Notes under the pieces: model-generated
Told to the model about the DNA's origin: nothing
What the model saw: only the letters and a program-made list of their open reading frames with translations
Databases searched by the model: none
Position numbers and translations under genes: made by a program
Part shown: piece by piece, positions 7,454-14,914 of the stretch
How the letters are laid out: every line of letters begins with the position of its first letter
Position numbering within the stretch: position 1 is the stretch's first letter
Assembly: GCA_045647525.1 (NCBI GenBank)
Contig: JAZRMK010000035.1
Location: 1 to 28,557, forward strand
Direction of reading: 5' to 3'
DNA length: 28,557 nt
Source: UMGS172 sp045647525
GTDB lineage: Bacteria; Bacillota; Clostridia; Oscillospirales; Acutalibacteraceae

Positions 7454-8518
7454 ATGAAGTTTATTCATTGTGCGGACATACATCTTGACTCCAAAATCGA
7501 GGCAAATTTACCGACAACAAAATCAAAAGAGAGAAAAAGGGAAATATTGCAGACCTTTTTAAAGCTTTGTCGCTTTGCTGCAACCGAACAGGTTACGGCG
7601 GTAATTATTGCGGGTGACCTTTTTGATACCAACACCTGCTCGCCCGTGACGCGTGATGCCGTTTTGGGTGAAATTGCGGCGGCAGACAAGGTCGATTTTC
7701 TGTATCTTTGCGGAAATCACGATGCAGGTAAGGCACTGGCCCAGGTGGATATCCCTAAAAATCTCAAATTCTTCGGTGGTGACTGGACAACTTATCGTTA
7801 TGGAAATGTTGCCATAAGCGGAGTAACACTGAACGAGCGTAACTGTCGCAGTGTTTACGGTAGTCTTTATTTGGATAAAAAAGATATAAATATTGTTACA
7901 ATGCACGGTCAGGTTTCGTCGTCGATGGGCGAGGACTCAATCGTTTTGTCAGAGCTTGCCAACAAAAATATTGACTATTTGGCACTTGGCCATATACATA
8001 CCTTTAAAGAGGGCAACTTAGATTCCAAAGGCAAATGGTGTTACAGCGGTTGTTTGGAAGGAAGGGGCTTTGATGAGTGCGGTCAAAAAGGCTTTGTGCT
8101 GATAGAAACCGATAGCGAACAAGTTAAATACAACTTCGTACATACTAATGGCAGACAGATAGTTGATGTGCAGTGTGACATAAGTTCTCTTTCCGATTTT
8201 TCGGAAATCTTGGAAAAAATAAATGAATCCACCGCTTCGATACCCGAGTCTGCAATGGTAAAGGTGACGCTTGTTGGTAAGGTTCCGACCGGTGCGCGAA
8301 AGGATTTAATTTACTTTGCAAAAGAACTTAACGACCGCTTTTATTTTGCCAAGGTCAAGGACAAGACCCGTTTGGAAATAGATCCCGAAGCATTTAAGCA
8401 CGACGTTTCCTTAAAAGGCGAATTTATAAGGGTTGCCGGTGAGTCGGGACTGGACGAAGAGCAGATTGACCGAATTTTAGAGTGCGGTCTTTCAGCTCTT
8501 ATTGGAATGGAGGTGTGA
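7454..8518 (+). CDS. yhaO: SbcD/YhaO-like metallophosphoesterase, DNA repair exonuclease subunit
   Basis: This 354-residue protein belongs to the Mre11/SbcD phosphoesterase superfamily. The metal-binding motifs are complete: CADIHLDS with D8 and H10, GDLFD (54-58), CGNHD (86-90), MHGQ with H151, and GHIH (179-182). It is closest in layout to Bacillus YhaO, the partner of the coiled-coil ATPase YhaN. The YhaN-like gene starts 2 nt downstream, so the two should form an SbcCD-like nuclease-ATPase complex. The C-terminal 130 residues are less conserved and would be the capping and partner-binding part. The ribosome site AAAGGA lies inside the end of nth, indicating coupling. The assignment as YhaO rather than canonical SbcD is by neighbourhood and overall look. 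Confidence 0.88.
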   Translation: MKFIHCADIHLDSKIEANLPTTKSKERKREILQTFLKLCRFAATEQVTAVIIAGDLFDTNTCSPVTRDAVLGEIAAADKVDFLYLCGNHDAGKALAQVDIPKNLKFFGGDWTTYRYGNVAISGVTLNERNCRSVYGSLYLDKKDINIVTMHGQVSSSMGEDSIVLSELANKNIDYLALGHIHTFKEGNLDSKGKWCYSGCLEGRGFDECGQKGFVLIETDSEQVKYNFVHTNGRQIVDVQCDISSLSDFSEILEKINESTASIPESAMVKVTLVGKVPTGARKDLIYFAKELNDRFYFAKVKDKTRLEIDPEAFKHDVSLKGEFIRVAGESGLDEEQIDRILECGLSALIGMEV

Positions 8519-8520
8519 CC

Positions 8521-10803
8521 GTGAGATTTATTAACTGTTATGTTGAAAATTACGGAATACTTTCCCGTTACCGCGTTGATTTTAACCAAAAACTTACCGT
8601 TATAAACGAGGAAAACGGGTTTGGAAAATCAACACTGTGTTCGTTTATTAAGGCAATGTTTTACGGTCTGCCACAGACTTCAAAACATAAAATTGAGGAA
8701 AACGAAAGAAAATTGAGAACCCCTTGGCAAGGTGGCAGTTTCGGAGGAACGCTTGATTTCGAGGTGCAAAACAAGCAGTATAGAATCGAAAGATTTTTCG
8801 GTGTCAAGGCAAATGCCGACGCCTTCCGCTTGCTTGACCTGAAAAGCGGTACCGAGTGTAACGATTTTTCTGAAAATATAGGAACAGAACTTTTCGGAAT
8901 CGATGCAGAAGGATTTGAGCGAAGTGTGTTTTTTCCTCAACTCGAGAGTGAAACCTTTGCAAACACCAGTATCAGCGCCAAGTTGATGAATCTTGTTGAA
9001 AACAGTGATGATATCAATAACTTCGACAAGGCGATGAACACACTTAAAAAGCGCAAAAACGAATATATGAATGCCCGAAACAAAGGCATTGTGTCAGACT
9101 TGCAGCAACAGATAGATTCAAAAGAGCACCAGATACACGACGGACGTGTTGCTACCGAAAATATCGCAGAATTGACGTTGAGATTAAAGCAGTGCGAAGC
9201 CTTGATAAGTGAAAAGGAAATACTTTTGCAAAAAATACGTCAGGATATAAAATCTGCGGCCTCGGTTGAAGCGGCTCTTGTAAATCTCAAACGTAAGCAA
9301 GAGTTGGAGCGCGAGATGGATAGCTTAAAAGCAAACCTTGCCGAATTCAACTCGGCATATCCTAATGGACTTCCTAAAAGCGACCGACTTGAAGAAACTC
9401 TTAAAAAAGCACAGGAACTCACAGTTGCTGAAAATGAGTTAAATTTATTGTTGCAAGACCAAAAGGACGAAACCGCACTTGCCGAGTTGCAAGTTTTCTT
9501 CGGAGAAAAGAGTTTGAGTCACAGCGAACTGGAATCGGTTAAGCAAAAAGCAACCGAGTTGCGCGACTTAAAGTACCAAGCCGAAACCAAGAAAAATATT
9601 TTAGATGGAGCCTCTTGCGAAAAGAATGAGAAAAAGGCACCTGTTAAGTTACTGAGCGTTCTGGCGGCAGTGATAACGGCTTTGGGTTGCGTTCTGTTGA
9701 TAAAGTCGGTTATTGCGGTGGTTGTGATATTGGCAGGATTTGTTGTCGGTGCGGTTGCAGCTTTTTTGTATCTCAAAGGTATGATATCCCGCAATGCTCC
9801 GAATGCAAATATATCTGTTTTAAAGAGTGAGTATGAGTCTTTGAGTAGCAGAATTTCGGCACTCGATGCAGAACTTACTGCGTTCTTTAAGCCTTTCTGC
9901 ATTGAGGGCGATTTCGTCGAAAAGGCCTATGCTCTGGTAGTAAAGGCTGATCAATTTAAAACACTTTTAGAGTCAGTGTCGGCAAAAAGATCACTGCTCG
10001 ATTCTAAAAAAACTCAGGTAGACACTTTGAAGAAGTTCTTGCTTGACGTTTTTTCAGGGTATGAGTGCTTGCCTTCTGACTATCAGAACGAAATACTTAA
10101 AATGCGTGATGCGTCTAAATCATTTGATGAGTGGACTGCCGCTTTAAAAGACTGCGAAGACAAACTTTCGGCTATCCCCGAACTCCCAGGCGGTGTTTCT
10201 GCTGAATCATTTGACAGTGATGCCTTGGTGGAGGATGAAAAGGCGGTATCCTATGAGCTTGATGCGGTAAGAAAAACCGCAGTTGAATACGGCAACCGAA
10301 TTGCGTCGTTGAAACCAATAGCCGACTCTGTGCCTGAACTTGAAGACGAGTTGGAAACCTTGAAGGAAACCTTGAAGGAAAAGGAACAGGAACTGTTTAC
10401 ATTGGAAAAAACAATGGAGTTTCTCGAAACTGCAAAACAAAGACTCTCGCTGAAATACCGCGATGTTATGACTGACGGCTTTAAAAAGTATGCCGATATG
10501 ATGTTGGGTGCGGATATTGGTGGATTCCTGCTTGACCCAAAACTCAATGTCAATGTTGAACGTCACGGTAGGGCGCAGGAGAAGGCAGTATTCAGTACTG
10601 GATACCAGAATCTTATCGATATCGCAACGCGTTTGGCGCTTATCGATGCTTTGTACGGTGATAATAAACCGCCCGTAATTCTTGATGACCCGTTTGTCAA
10701 TTTCGATGAGACGCGCACAGAGAACGCGTTAAAGCTTATTGAAAAACTCTCCGAAAATTGTCAGGTAGTTTACCTTACCTGTCACGGAAGTCGCGTACCG
10801 TAA
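8521..10803 (+). CDS. yhaN: SbcC/YhaN-like coiled-coil AAA ATPase with a central transmembrane hairpin
   Basis: I take the GTG at 8521, which follows GGAGG with suitable spacing and gives 760 residues; an in-frame ATG at 8482 would overlap yhaO and adds residues unlike the family. The N-terminal half-ATPase has FINCYVENYGILS and a Walker A EENGFGKST (30-38) in which the usual first Gly is Glu. Long heptad-rich coiled coil fills about 185-375 and 430-670. Between them about residues 377-420 form two hydrophobic helices, suggesting membrane anchoring at the coil apex. The C-terminal half-ATPase has the ABC signature FSTGYQN (691-697) and Walker B VILDDPF with D722 and D723. It probably pairs with YhaO to process DNA ends. 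A perfect 12-bp tandem duplication (10354-10377) encodes ETLKETLK. Confidence 0.87.
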   Translation: MRFINCYVENYGILSRYRVDFNQKLTVINEENGFGKSTLCSFIKAMFYGLPQTSKHKIEENERKLRTPWQGGSFGGTLDFEVQNKQYRIERFFGVKANADAFRLLDLKSGTECNDFSENIGTELFGIDAEGFERSVFFPQLESETFANTSISAKLMNLVENSDDINNFDKAMNTLKKRKNEYMNARNKGIVSDLQQQIDSKEHQIHDGRVATENIAELTLRLKQCEALISEKEILLQKIRQDIKSAASVEAALVNLKRKQELEREMDSLKANLAEFNSAYPNGLPKSDRLEETLKKAQELTVAENELNLLLQDQKDETALAELQVFFGEKSLSHSELESVKQKATELRDLKYQAETKKNILDGASCEKNEKKAPVKLLSVLAAVITALGCVLLIKSVIAVVVILAGFVVGAVAAFLYLKGMISRNAPNANISVLKSEYESLSSRISALDAELTAFFKPFCIEGDFVEKAYALVVKADQFKTLLESVSAKRSLLDSKKTQVDTLKKFLLDVFSGYECLPSDYQNEILKMRDASKSFDEWTAALKDCEDKLSAIPELPGGVSAESFDSDALVEDEKAVSYELDAVRKTAVEYGNRIASLKPIADSVPELEDELETLKETLKEKEQELFTLEKTMEFLETAKQRLSLKYRDVMTDGFKKYADMMLGADIGGFLLDPKLNVNVERHGRAQEKAVFSTGYQNLIDIATRLALIDALYGDNKPPVILDDPFVNFDETRTENALKLIEKLSENCQVVYLTCHGSRVP

Positions 10804-10809
10804 ACAACA

Positions 10810-10850
10810 CCCTCTGTCATATTTCATGGCAGAGGGAAATTTTTCTTTTT
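10810..10850 (+). terminator. Intrinsic terminator of the LRR-nth-yhaO-yhaN operon
   Basis: CCCTCTGTCA pairs with TGGCAGAGGG (10810-10819 with 10827-10836, one G-T pair) around a 7-nt loop. A T-rich tract, TTTTTCTTTTT, follows within 3 nt. Confidence 0.88.
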
Positions 10851-10855
10851 AAAAC

Positions 10856-10869
10856 AGAACAAATGTTCT
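10856..10869. promoter_or_regulatory. LexA (SOS) box controlling dinB
   Basis: AGAACAAATGTTCT contains GAAC-N4-GTTC with perfectly matching 6-bp arms around AA. This fits the Firmicutes LexA consensus CGAAC-N4-GTTCG except for the outermost pair. It touches the -35 element of the dinB promoter, so bound LexA would block RNA polymerase. Confidence 0.78.
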
Positions 10870-10897
10870 TTACAAAACTTGAAATTTGGGTTATAAT
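10869..10897 (+). promoter_or_regulatory. SigA-type promoter of dinB
   Basis: TTTACA (10869-10874) and TATAAT (10892-10897) are spaced by 17 bp. The -35 box shares its first base with the LexA-like palindrome. Confidence 0.8.
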
Positions 10898-10936
10898 TCA
10901 AGATGTGATCTAACAAAAGCGAAGGCAGGTGAGTAA

Positions 10937-12178
10937 ATGCGAACAATATTGCACTGTGACCTTAACAACTTTTACTGTTCGGTGGCGATGAAAGAAGACC
11001 CAAATCTGCGCGATAAGGTTGTTGCGGTTGGCGGAAGCGTTGAGGAACGCCACGGTATAATTCTTGCAAAAAATGAAGAGGCAAAAAGGTTTGGAGTATC
11101 AACGGGTGAGCCGATCTGGCAGGCAAAACAAAAGTGTGCAAATTTGGTGGTAGTTCCGCCCGATTTTAAGGCATATACGCATTACTCACGTCTTGTTAGA
11201 AACATATATGAGCGTTATACCGATCTTATTGAACCGTTTGGGATAGATGAGTGTTGGCTTGATGTAACGGGCAGTTTTCGCCTTTTCGGAACGGGCGTGG
11301 AAATTGCCGAAAGGATTCGTCAAGAGGTTAAGTCGGAGTTAGGGTTGACCATTTCGGTCGGCGTCAGTTTCAATAAGATTTTTGCCAAATTAGGCTCGGA
11401 TTTAAAGAAACCGGATGCCGTAAGCGAGATTCCGTATGACCGTTTTCGCGAGATTGTTTGGCCTATGGAGGTTGGTTGTTTGCTCGGGGTCGGGCGGTCG
11501 AATAAGCAGAAACTTAATGCGTTAGGTGTTTTCACAGTGGGCGATTTAGCCAATGCCGACATTGAAAGTTTGAAATTAAGACTTGGGAAAAACGGAGAAC
11601 TGTTGCATGCTTTTGCCAATGGAAATGAAACCTCGCCGGTAAACAGGTGCGACTTTGTGGAGATTCCAAAGTCGGTCGGGCGTTCTGTGACCTGCCCGAA
11701 GGACCTTAAAAATCTTAATGATGCGCATAAGGTTTTGTTGCGTTTAAGTGAAGATGTTGCCACCGAGTTAAGACGTCAGAACCTGCAAGGTTACACCGTA
11801 CAGGTAGGAATTCGCACCTGCGACTTAGACACTCACAGTTTTTCTTTTTCACTCGACAAATCGGTTCAATCGTCTGATATGATTGCCAAAGAGGCAACTG
11901 AATTGCTGGGTAAGAACTATGATTTTACAAGACCATTAAGGTCGATAGGGGTAAGGATTGAAAAGTTAGAACCTTATAAACCACAGTTCCAGTTGTCGTT
12001 TTTGGAGGACAGGATGAGCATTTTAAAACACGATACATTGGAGCGCAGTGTTGACAAAATAAGGGAAAAGCACGGAGGCGGTGCGGTAGTAAGGGCATCA
12101 CTTATGAATGATTTTACTGCATTCAGGGAGCAGTCGCCGTCCACTCTCGGTCGAACACGCCTGCAAAAAGGCAAATAA
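10937..12178 (+). CDS. dinB: Y-family DNA polymerase IV
   Basis: This 413-residue protein is a translesion DNA polymerase. The catalytic acids are visible: HCDLNNFYCS with D8, and GIDECWLDV with D104 and E105. By alignment Y13 is the steric gate against ribonucleotides. A little-finger domain occupies about 230-345. The C-terminal QLSFL (in PQFQLSFLED) fits a sliding-clamp binding motif. The CDLNNFYCSV sequence is a Gram-positive variant rather than the E. coli DMDCFFAAV form. The start is supported by a ribosome site (AGGTGA) just upstream. It is transcribed alone between its own promoter and a terminator, and the adjoining LexA-like box predicts induction by DNA damage. It follows the nth-yhaO-yhaN repair genes but is separated from them by a terminator. 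Confidence 0.95.
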   Translation: MRTILHCDLNNFYCSVAMKEDPNLRDKVVAVGGSVEERHGIILAKNEEAKRFGVSTGEPIWQAKQKCANLVVVPPDFKAYTHYSRLVRNIYERYTDLIEPFGIDECWLDVTGSFRLFGTGVEIAERIRQEVKSELGLTISVGVSFNKIFAKLGSDLKKPDAVSEIPYDRFREIVWPMEVGCLLGVGRSNKQKLNALGVFTVGDLANADIESLKLRLGKNGELLHAFANGNETSPVNRCDFVEIPKSVGRSVTCPKDLKNLNDAHKVLLRLSEDVATELRRQNLQGYTVQVGIRTCDLDTHSFSFSLDKSVQSSDMIAKEATELLGKNYDFTRPLRSIGVRIEKLEPYKPQFQLSFLEDRMSILKHDTLERSVDKIREKHGGGAVVRASLMNDFTAFREQSPSTLGRTRLQKGK

Positions 12179-12216
12179 AAAAGAGGTTAAACTTTTATGG
12201 AAGTTTAACCTCTTTT
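12179..12216. terminator. Bidirectional intrinsic terminator between dinB and the convergent membrane-protein gene
   Basis: A perfect 16-bp stem, AAAAGAGGTTAAACTT (12179-12194) with its complement (12201-12216), closes a 6-nt loop. A and T runs at both ends allow it to serve both strands. Confidence 0.92.
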
Positions 12217-12220
12217 AATT

Positions 12221-12889
12221 CTAATATTTTCTGCGTTTGATTTTAATGTATTGGCTTACAATGTTGTCACTTGATTCCATTTTGCGACGTCTTCGATCCT
12301 TAATAAACGAGATTATTATAAATGTGATAAACACTATGTCAGCCACAATACAGACCGAGATGAGTATTATCATATAAACGCTCAAACTTCCCTCAGCCGA
12401 GTTGGATGGGAGTTGCACAGTCGCCATAAACTCGCCCATTTTAGAGGCATCATGCCCGAAATAAGTAAAGGTATAAAGCTTACCGCTGTTGACTGTCACA
12501 TAAATTGAACGTGTTTTGTTTTCATCGGTTACGGTACTTTTAAGAAAAATTGTTGAGCCGATTTCGGTGGTTTCATATCCTTCGGGGAAAATCTTGTCGC
12601 CAATAGGCTTTATTTCAAGACTTCCTAATCCTGAAAAAGTTTTTATTTCTTTTGAAAATTCGGTTACGGTGCAAAGTGCCTGAATGCTGTGCTTTTGATC
12701 AGACGATATTGCAGCAAACAAAAAGCCCTCAACATTTGAATCAGGGAGAAGATCTTCGGAGGTGTGAACAGTGAATTGAGAGTTTGCTGAAAATTTGATG
12801 CCTTCAACAGTATATTCCTTTGCCGAAGCAGTGACGGTAAGGGTGCAAAATGCTATAAGGCATATAAATATAGCCAAGAATCGTTTCAC
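12221..12889 (-). CDS. Uncharacterised type I membrane protein (signal peptide, extracellular domain, C-terminal TM)
   Basis: This 222-residue protein starts at GTG (12887-12889) with GGAGG 8 nt upstream. It has a signal peptide (MKRFLAIFICLIAFCTLTVT, cut near ASA-KE at residue 23), an extracellular beta-rich region of about 145 residues, one strong transmembrane helix at about 172-196, and a basic cytoplasmic tail with KDRRRR and KIKRRK. The extracellular part has segments such as EGYETTEIGSTIF and SGKLYTFTYFGHD that recall PsbP-like or lipid-binding folds, but I do not recognise the family. It lies 32 nt downstream of folD and is probably the last gene of the lgt-folD unit. No catalytic motif is evident. 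Confidence 0.75.
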   Translation of the reverse strand: MKRFLAIFICLIAFCTLTVTASAKEYTVEGIKFSANSQFTVHTSEDLLPDSNVEGFLFAAISSDQKHSIQALCTVTEFSKEIKTFSGLGSLEIKPIGDKIFPEGYETTEIGSTIFLKSTVTDENKTRSIYVTVNSGKLYTFTYFGHDASKMGEFMATVQLPSNSAEGSLSVYMIILISVCIVADIVFITFIIISFIKDRRRRKMESSDNIVSQYIKIKRRKY

Positions 12890-12921
12890 ATTATCAACCT
12901 CCTTCTTTTATTTTCCGTAAA

Positions 12922-13770
12922 TTATTTGATGCTGTTTTTGGCAGCAGTAAGGGTGTTCTGCATCAAGGTTGCAATAGTCATGGGACCTACACCGCCCGGA
13001 ACAGGGGTGATAGCCGAGCAAATAGGCTCAACTGCGGCAAAATCAACATCACCGCAAAGCTTGCCGTTTTCGGGACGGTTCATACCGACGTCGATAACGA
13101 CGGCACCAGGTTTTACCATGTCGGCAGTAACAAAGTTGGCCTTACCGACAGCGGCAATAAGAATGTCAGCCTCACGGCAAATCTTTTTTAAGTTCTCGGT
13201 TTTTGAATGACAGATGGTCACGGTCGAATTGGCGTGGAGCATCAACATCGCCATAGGCTTGCCGACGATATTTGAACGGCCGATGACAACACAGTGCTTG
13301 CCCTGGGTCTCGATGTTTTCAAAACGGAGCATCTCCATAATGCCTGCGGGGGTGCAGGGGAGAAAATCGTAATCGCCTATCATTATGTGACCAACGTTTT
13401 GGGGATGGAAAGCATCAACATCCTTTTCGGGTATGATAGCATTTATGACAGCCTTTTCGTCCAAGCCTTTTGGCAAAGGCAACTGGCAGAGAATGCCGTG
13501 GATCTTATCGTTCTTATTCAGTTTATCGATCAAAGCTAAAAGCTCGTCCTCGGTAGTATTTTCGGGCAACTCGTATTTTTCGGAGTACATACCGAGTTCC
13601 TTGCAGGTGCGCTCCTTTGAACCGACGTAAACCTGAGATGCGGGGTCACTGCCTACAATGATTACCGCAAGTCCGGGGGTCAAGCCCTGCTTTTTTAATA
13701 CTTCAACCTCGGCAGCAATACGCTGCTTTAAGGCTGCTGAAATTTCTTTTCCGTTAATAAGTTTTGCCAT
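12922..13770 (-). CDS. folD: Bifunctional methylenetetrahydrofolate dehydrogenase / methenyltetrahydrofolate cyclohydrolase
   Basis: This 282-residue protein has the usual FolD length and interconverts 5,10-methylene-, methenyl- and 10-formyl-tetrahydrofolate. SQVYVGSKERTCKELG contains the active-site Tyr48 and Lys52. GILCQLPLPKGL, DVDAFHPQNVG, the NADP loop VVIGRSNIVGKPMAMLM and the closing PVPGGVGPMTIATLM are all intact. The start is backed by AAAGGAG. It is the second gene of the lgt-folD unit, beginning 17 nt after lgt. It supplies the methylene-folate that MetF, encoded elsewhere in the window, reduces. Confidence 0.97.
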   Translation of the reverse strand: MAKLINGKEISAALKQRIAAEVEVLKKQGLTPGLAVIIVGSDPASQVYVGSKERTCKELGMYSEKYELPENTTEDELLALIDKLNKNDKIHGILCQLPLPKGLDEKAVINAIIPEKDVDAFHPQNVGHIMIGDYDFLPCTPAGIMEMLRFENIETQGKHCVVIGRSNIVGKPMAMLMLHANSTVTICHSKTENLKKICREADILIAAVGKANFVTADMVKPGAVVIDVGMNRPENGKLCGDVDFAAVEPICSAITPVPGGVGPMTIATLMQNTLTAAKNSIK

Positions 13771-13787
13771 ATTTACTCCTTTGAGTT

Positions 13788-14777
13788 TTATTCGAAACAG
13801 TCGTCATCGTCGTCATCATCGTTATCATCGTCATCGTTTATATCGGCGGAGGTGAGTTCGTTTTCATAAGGCTCGTTGACAATGGTTTCAACCGTGAACG
13901 GTTCGACCTCATCAAACATGGCCGAATAGGTTTCATTGACCTTAGCCACTTTAAGACGGCGGAACATAAAGATGAGAATGATGGAGCAGGCGATTACCAA
14001 AGCACCCGAAAGCCACTGCGAAACCTTTAAAGGTCCTAAGTAAAGACTGTCGGTTCTGAATGTTTCGATTATCATTCGTCCAAAACCATACCACACGCCG
14101 TAAGTAAGCGCCAATTGACCACTAAATTTGCGCTTGTTGCCGATAAAGTGCAATAGGATAAAGCCCAGGGCACACCAAATGGATTCGTAAAGAAAACAAG
14201 GGTGAGCCAACTGCCCTGCACCAAGTTCTGCAACAATAGGTTCACTGGTCATACCGAACCAACTGCTTCCAGTAGCCGAGCCAAAGGCTTCCTGATTAAA
14301 GAAGTTGCCCCAACGGCCAATGGATTGTCCTATAAGGAAACCGCACGCGGCAAGGTCAAAACCGTCAAGAACATTGACCTTGCGAATAAGGCACATAATA
14401 AGTCCTATTACCGCGGCACCAATAACACCGCCGTAGATTGCAAGACCTGCAAATCCGGAAGAACTTGAAAAGCCAAGAAAATCCCAAATGTTTTTAATTT
14501 CAATGTGGCCTTTATAGAAAATGATGTAATAAAGTCGGGCGCATAGAATCGCCAACGGGGTGGTTACCAAAACAACATCGGTCAACCGATCGGGGTCCAC
14601 GTTGAACTTGCCGGCTCGCCAAAATCCGTATATCACTGCAAGTAAAAAGCCTAATGCTATCAAAATGCCGTACCAGTAAACATCCCAACCGTTTTTTATG
14701 GGGAGTGTAAAAGCAACGGGGTCTATTTTTAATTTCAGTCCGAATATCGTGACGTTGTAAATTGTTGCCAAAGGCAT
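13788..14777 (-). CDS. lgt: Phosphatidylglycerol-prolipoprotein diacylglyceryl transferase with a poly-Asp tail
   Basis: Lgt attaches diacylglycerol to the lipobox Cys of prolipoproteins at the membrane. I take the ATG at 14775-14777 (329 residues): the GGAG ribosome site overlaps an alternative GTG at 14789, which therefore cannot be used with it. The signature GRWGNFFNQEAFG and HPCFLYESIWCALGF are clear, with about seven hydrophobic helices. Lgt is usually 260-290 residues; here the last 50-60 residues are an extra acidic, probably cytoplasmic extension that ends in a run of Asp broken by Asn (ADINDDDDNDDDDDDDCFE). Its likely local clients include the two lipobox proteins of this window, the LRR and the PrsA-like proteins. 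It heads the lgt-folD unit. Confidence 0.93.
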   Translation of the reverse strand: MPLATIYNVTIFGLKLKIDPVAFTLPIKNGWDVYWYGILIALGFLLAVIYGFWRAGKFNVDPDRLTDVVLVTTPLAILCARLYYIIFYKGHIEIKNIWDFLGFSSSSGFAGLAIYGGVIGAAVIGLIMCLIRKVNVLDGFDLAACGFLIGQSIGRWGNFFNQEAFGSATGSSWFGMTSEPIVAELGAGQLAHPCFLYESIWCALGFILLHFIGNKRKFSGQLALTYGVWYGFGRMIIETFRTDSLYLGPLKVSQWLSGALVIACSIILIFMFRRLKVAKVNETYSAMFDEVEPFTVETIVNEPYENELTSADINDDDDNDDDDDDDCFE

Positions 14778-14804
14778 ATAGAACGGCACTCCTTTTTTTA
14801 AAAA

Positions 14805-14877
14805 ATATCAAGCGCAATTAAGTAAAATGAATACAAATCCTAAATCATATTCATTATATACCAAAAGCGCTTGATAT
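14805..14877 (-). promoter_or_regulatory. lgt leader: two nested inverted repeats around a -10 element
   Basis: ATATCAAGCGC (14805-14815) is the exact complement of GCGCTTGATAT (14867-14877). Inside it AATGAATA (14826-14833) is the complement of TATTCATT (14848-14855). On the minus strand TATAAT lies at 14853-14858, with no convincing -35. The outer arm nearest lgt sits just before the AAAGGAG ribosome site. The arms could be a pair of operator sites or a long RNA hairpin. Confidence 0.5.
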
Positions 14878-14914
14878 AAAAGACCTTTTTTAAAATTTTA
14901 GAAAAAATTAACTG

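Noticed and set aside
8482..8520. Longer yhaN start at an ATG inside yhaO
   Set aside because: The added residues are unlike the family and the GTG at 8521 has a proper GGAGG.
14778..14789. lgt start at GTG 14789
   Set aside because: The GTG overlaps the only ribosome site; the ATG at 14777 has the right spacing.
14867..14882. CcpA cre site around AAGCGCTT in the lgt leader
   Set aside because: Only the central bases match; the outer conserved bases of the cre consensus are missing.
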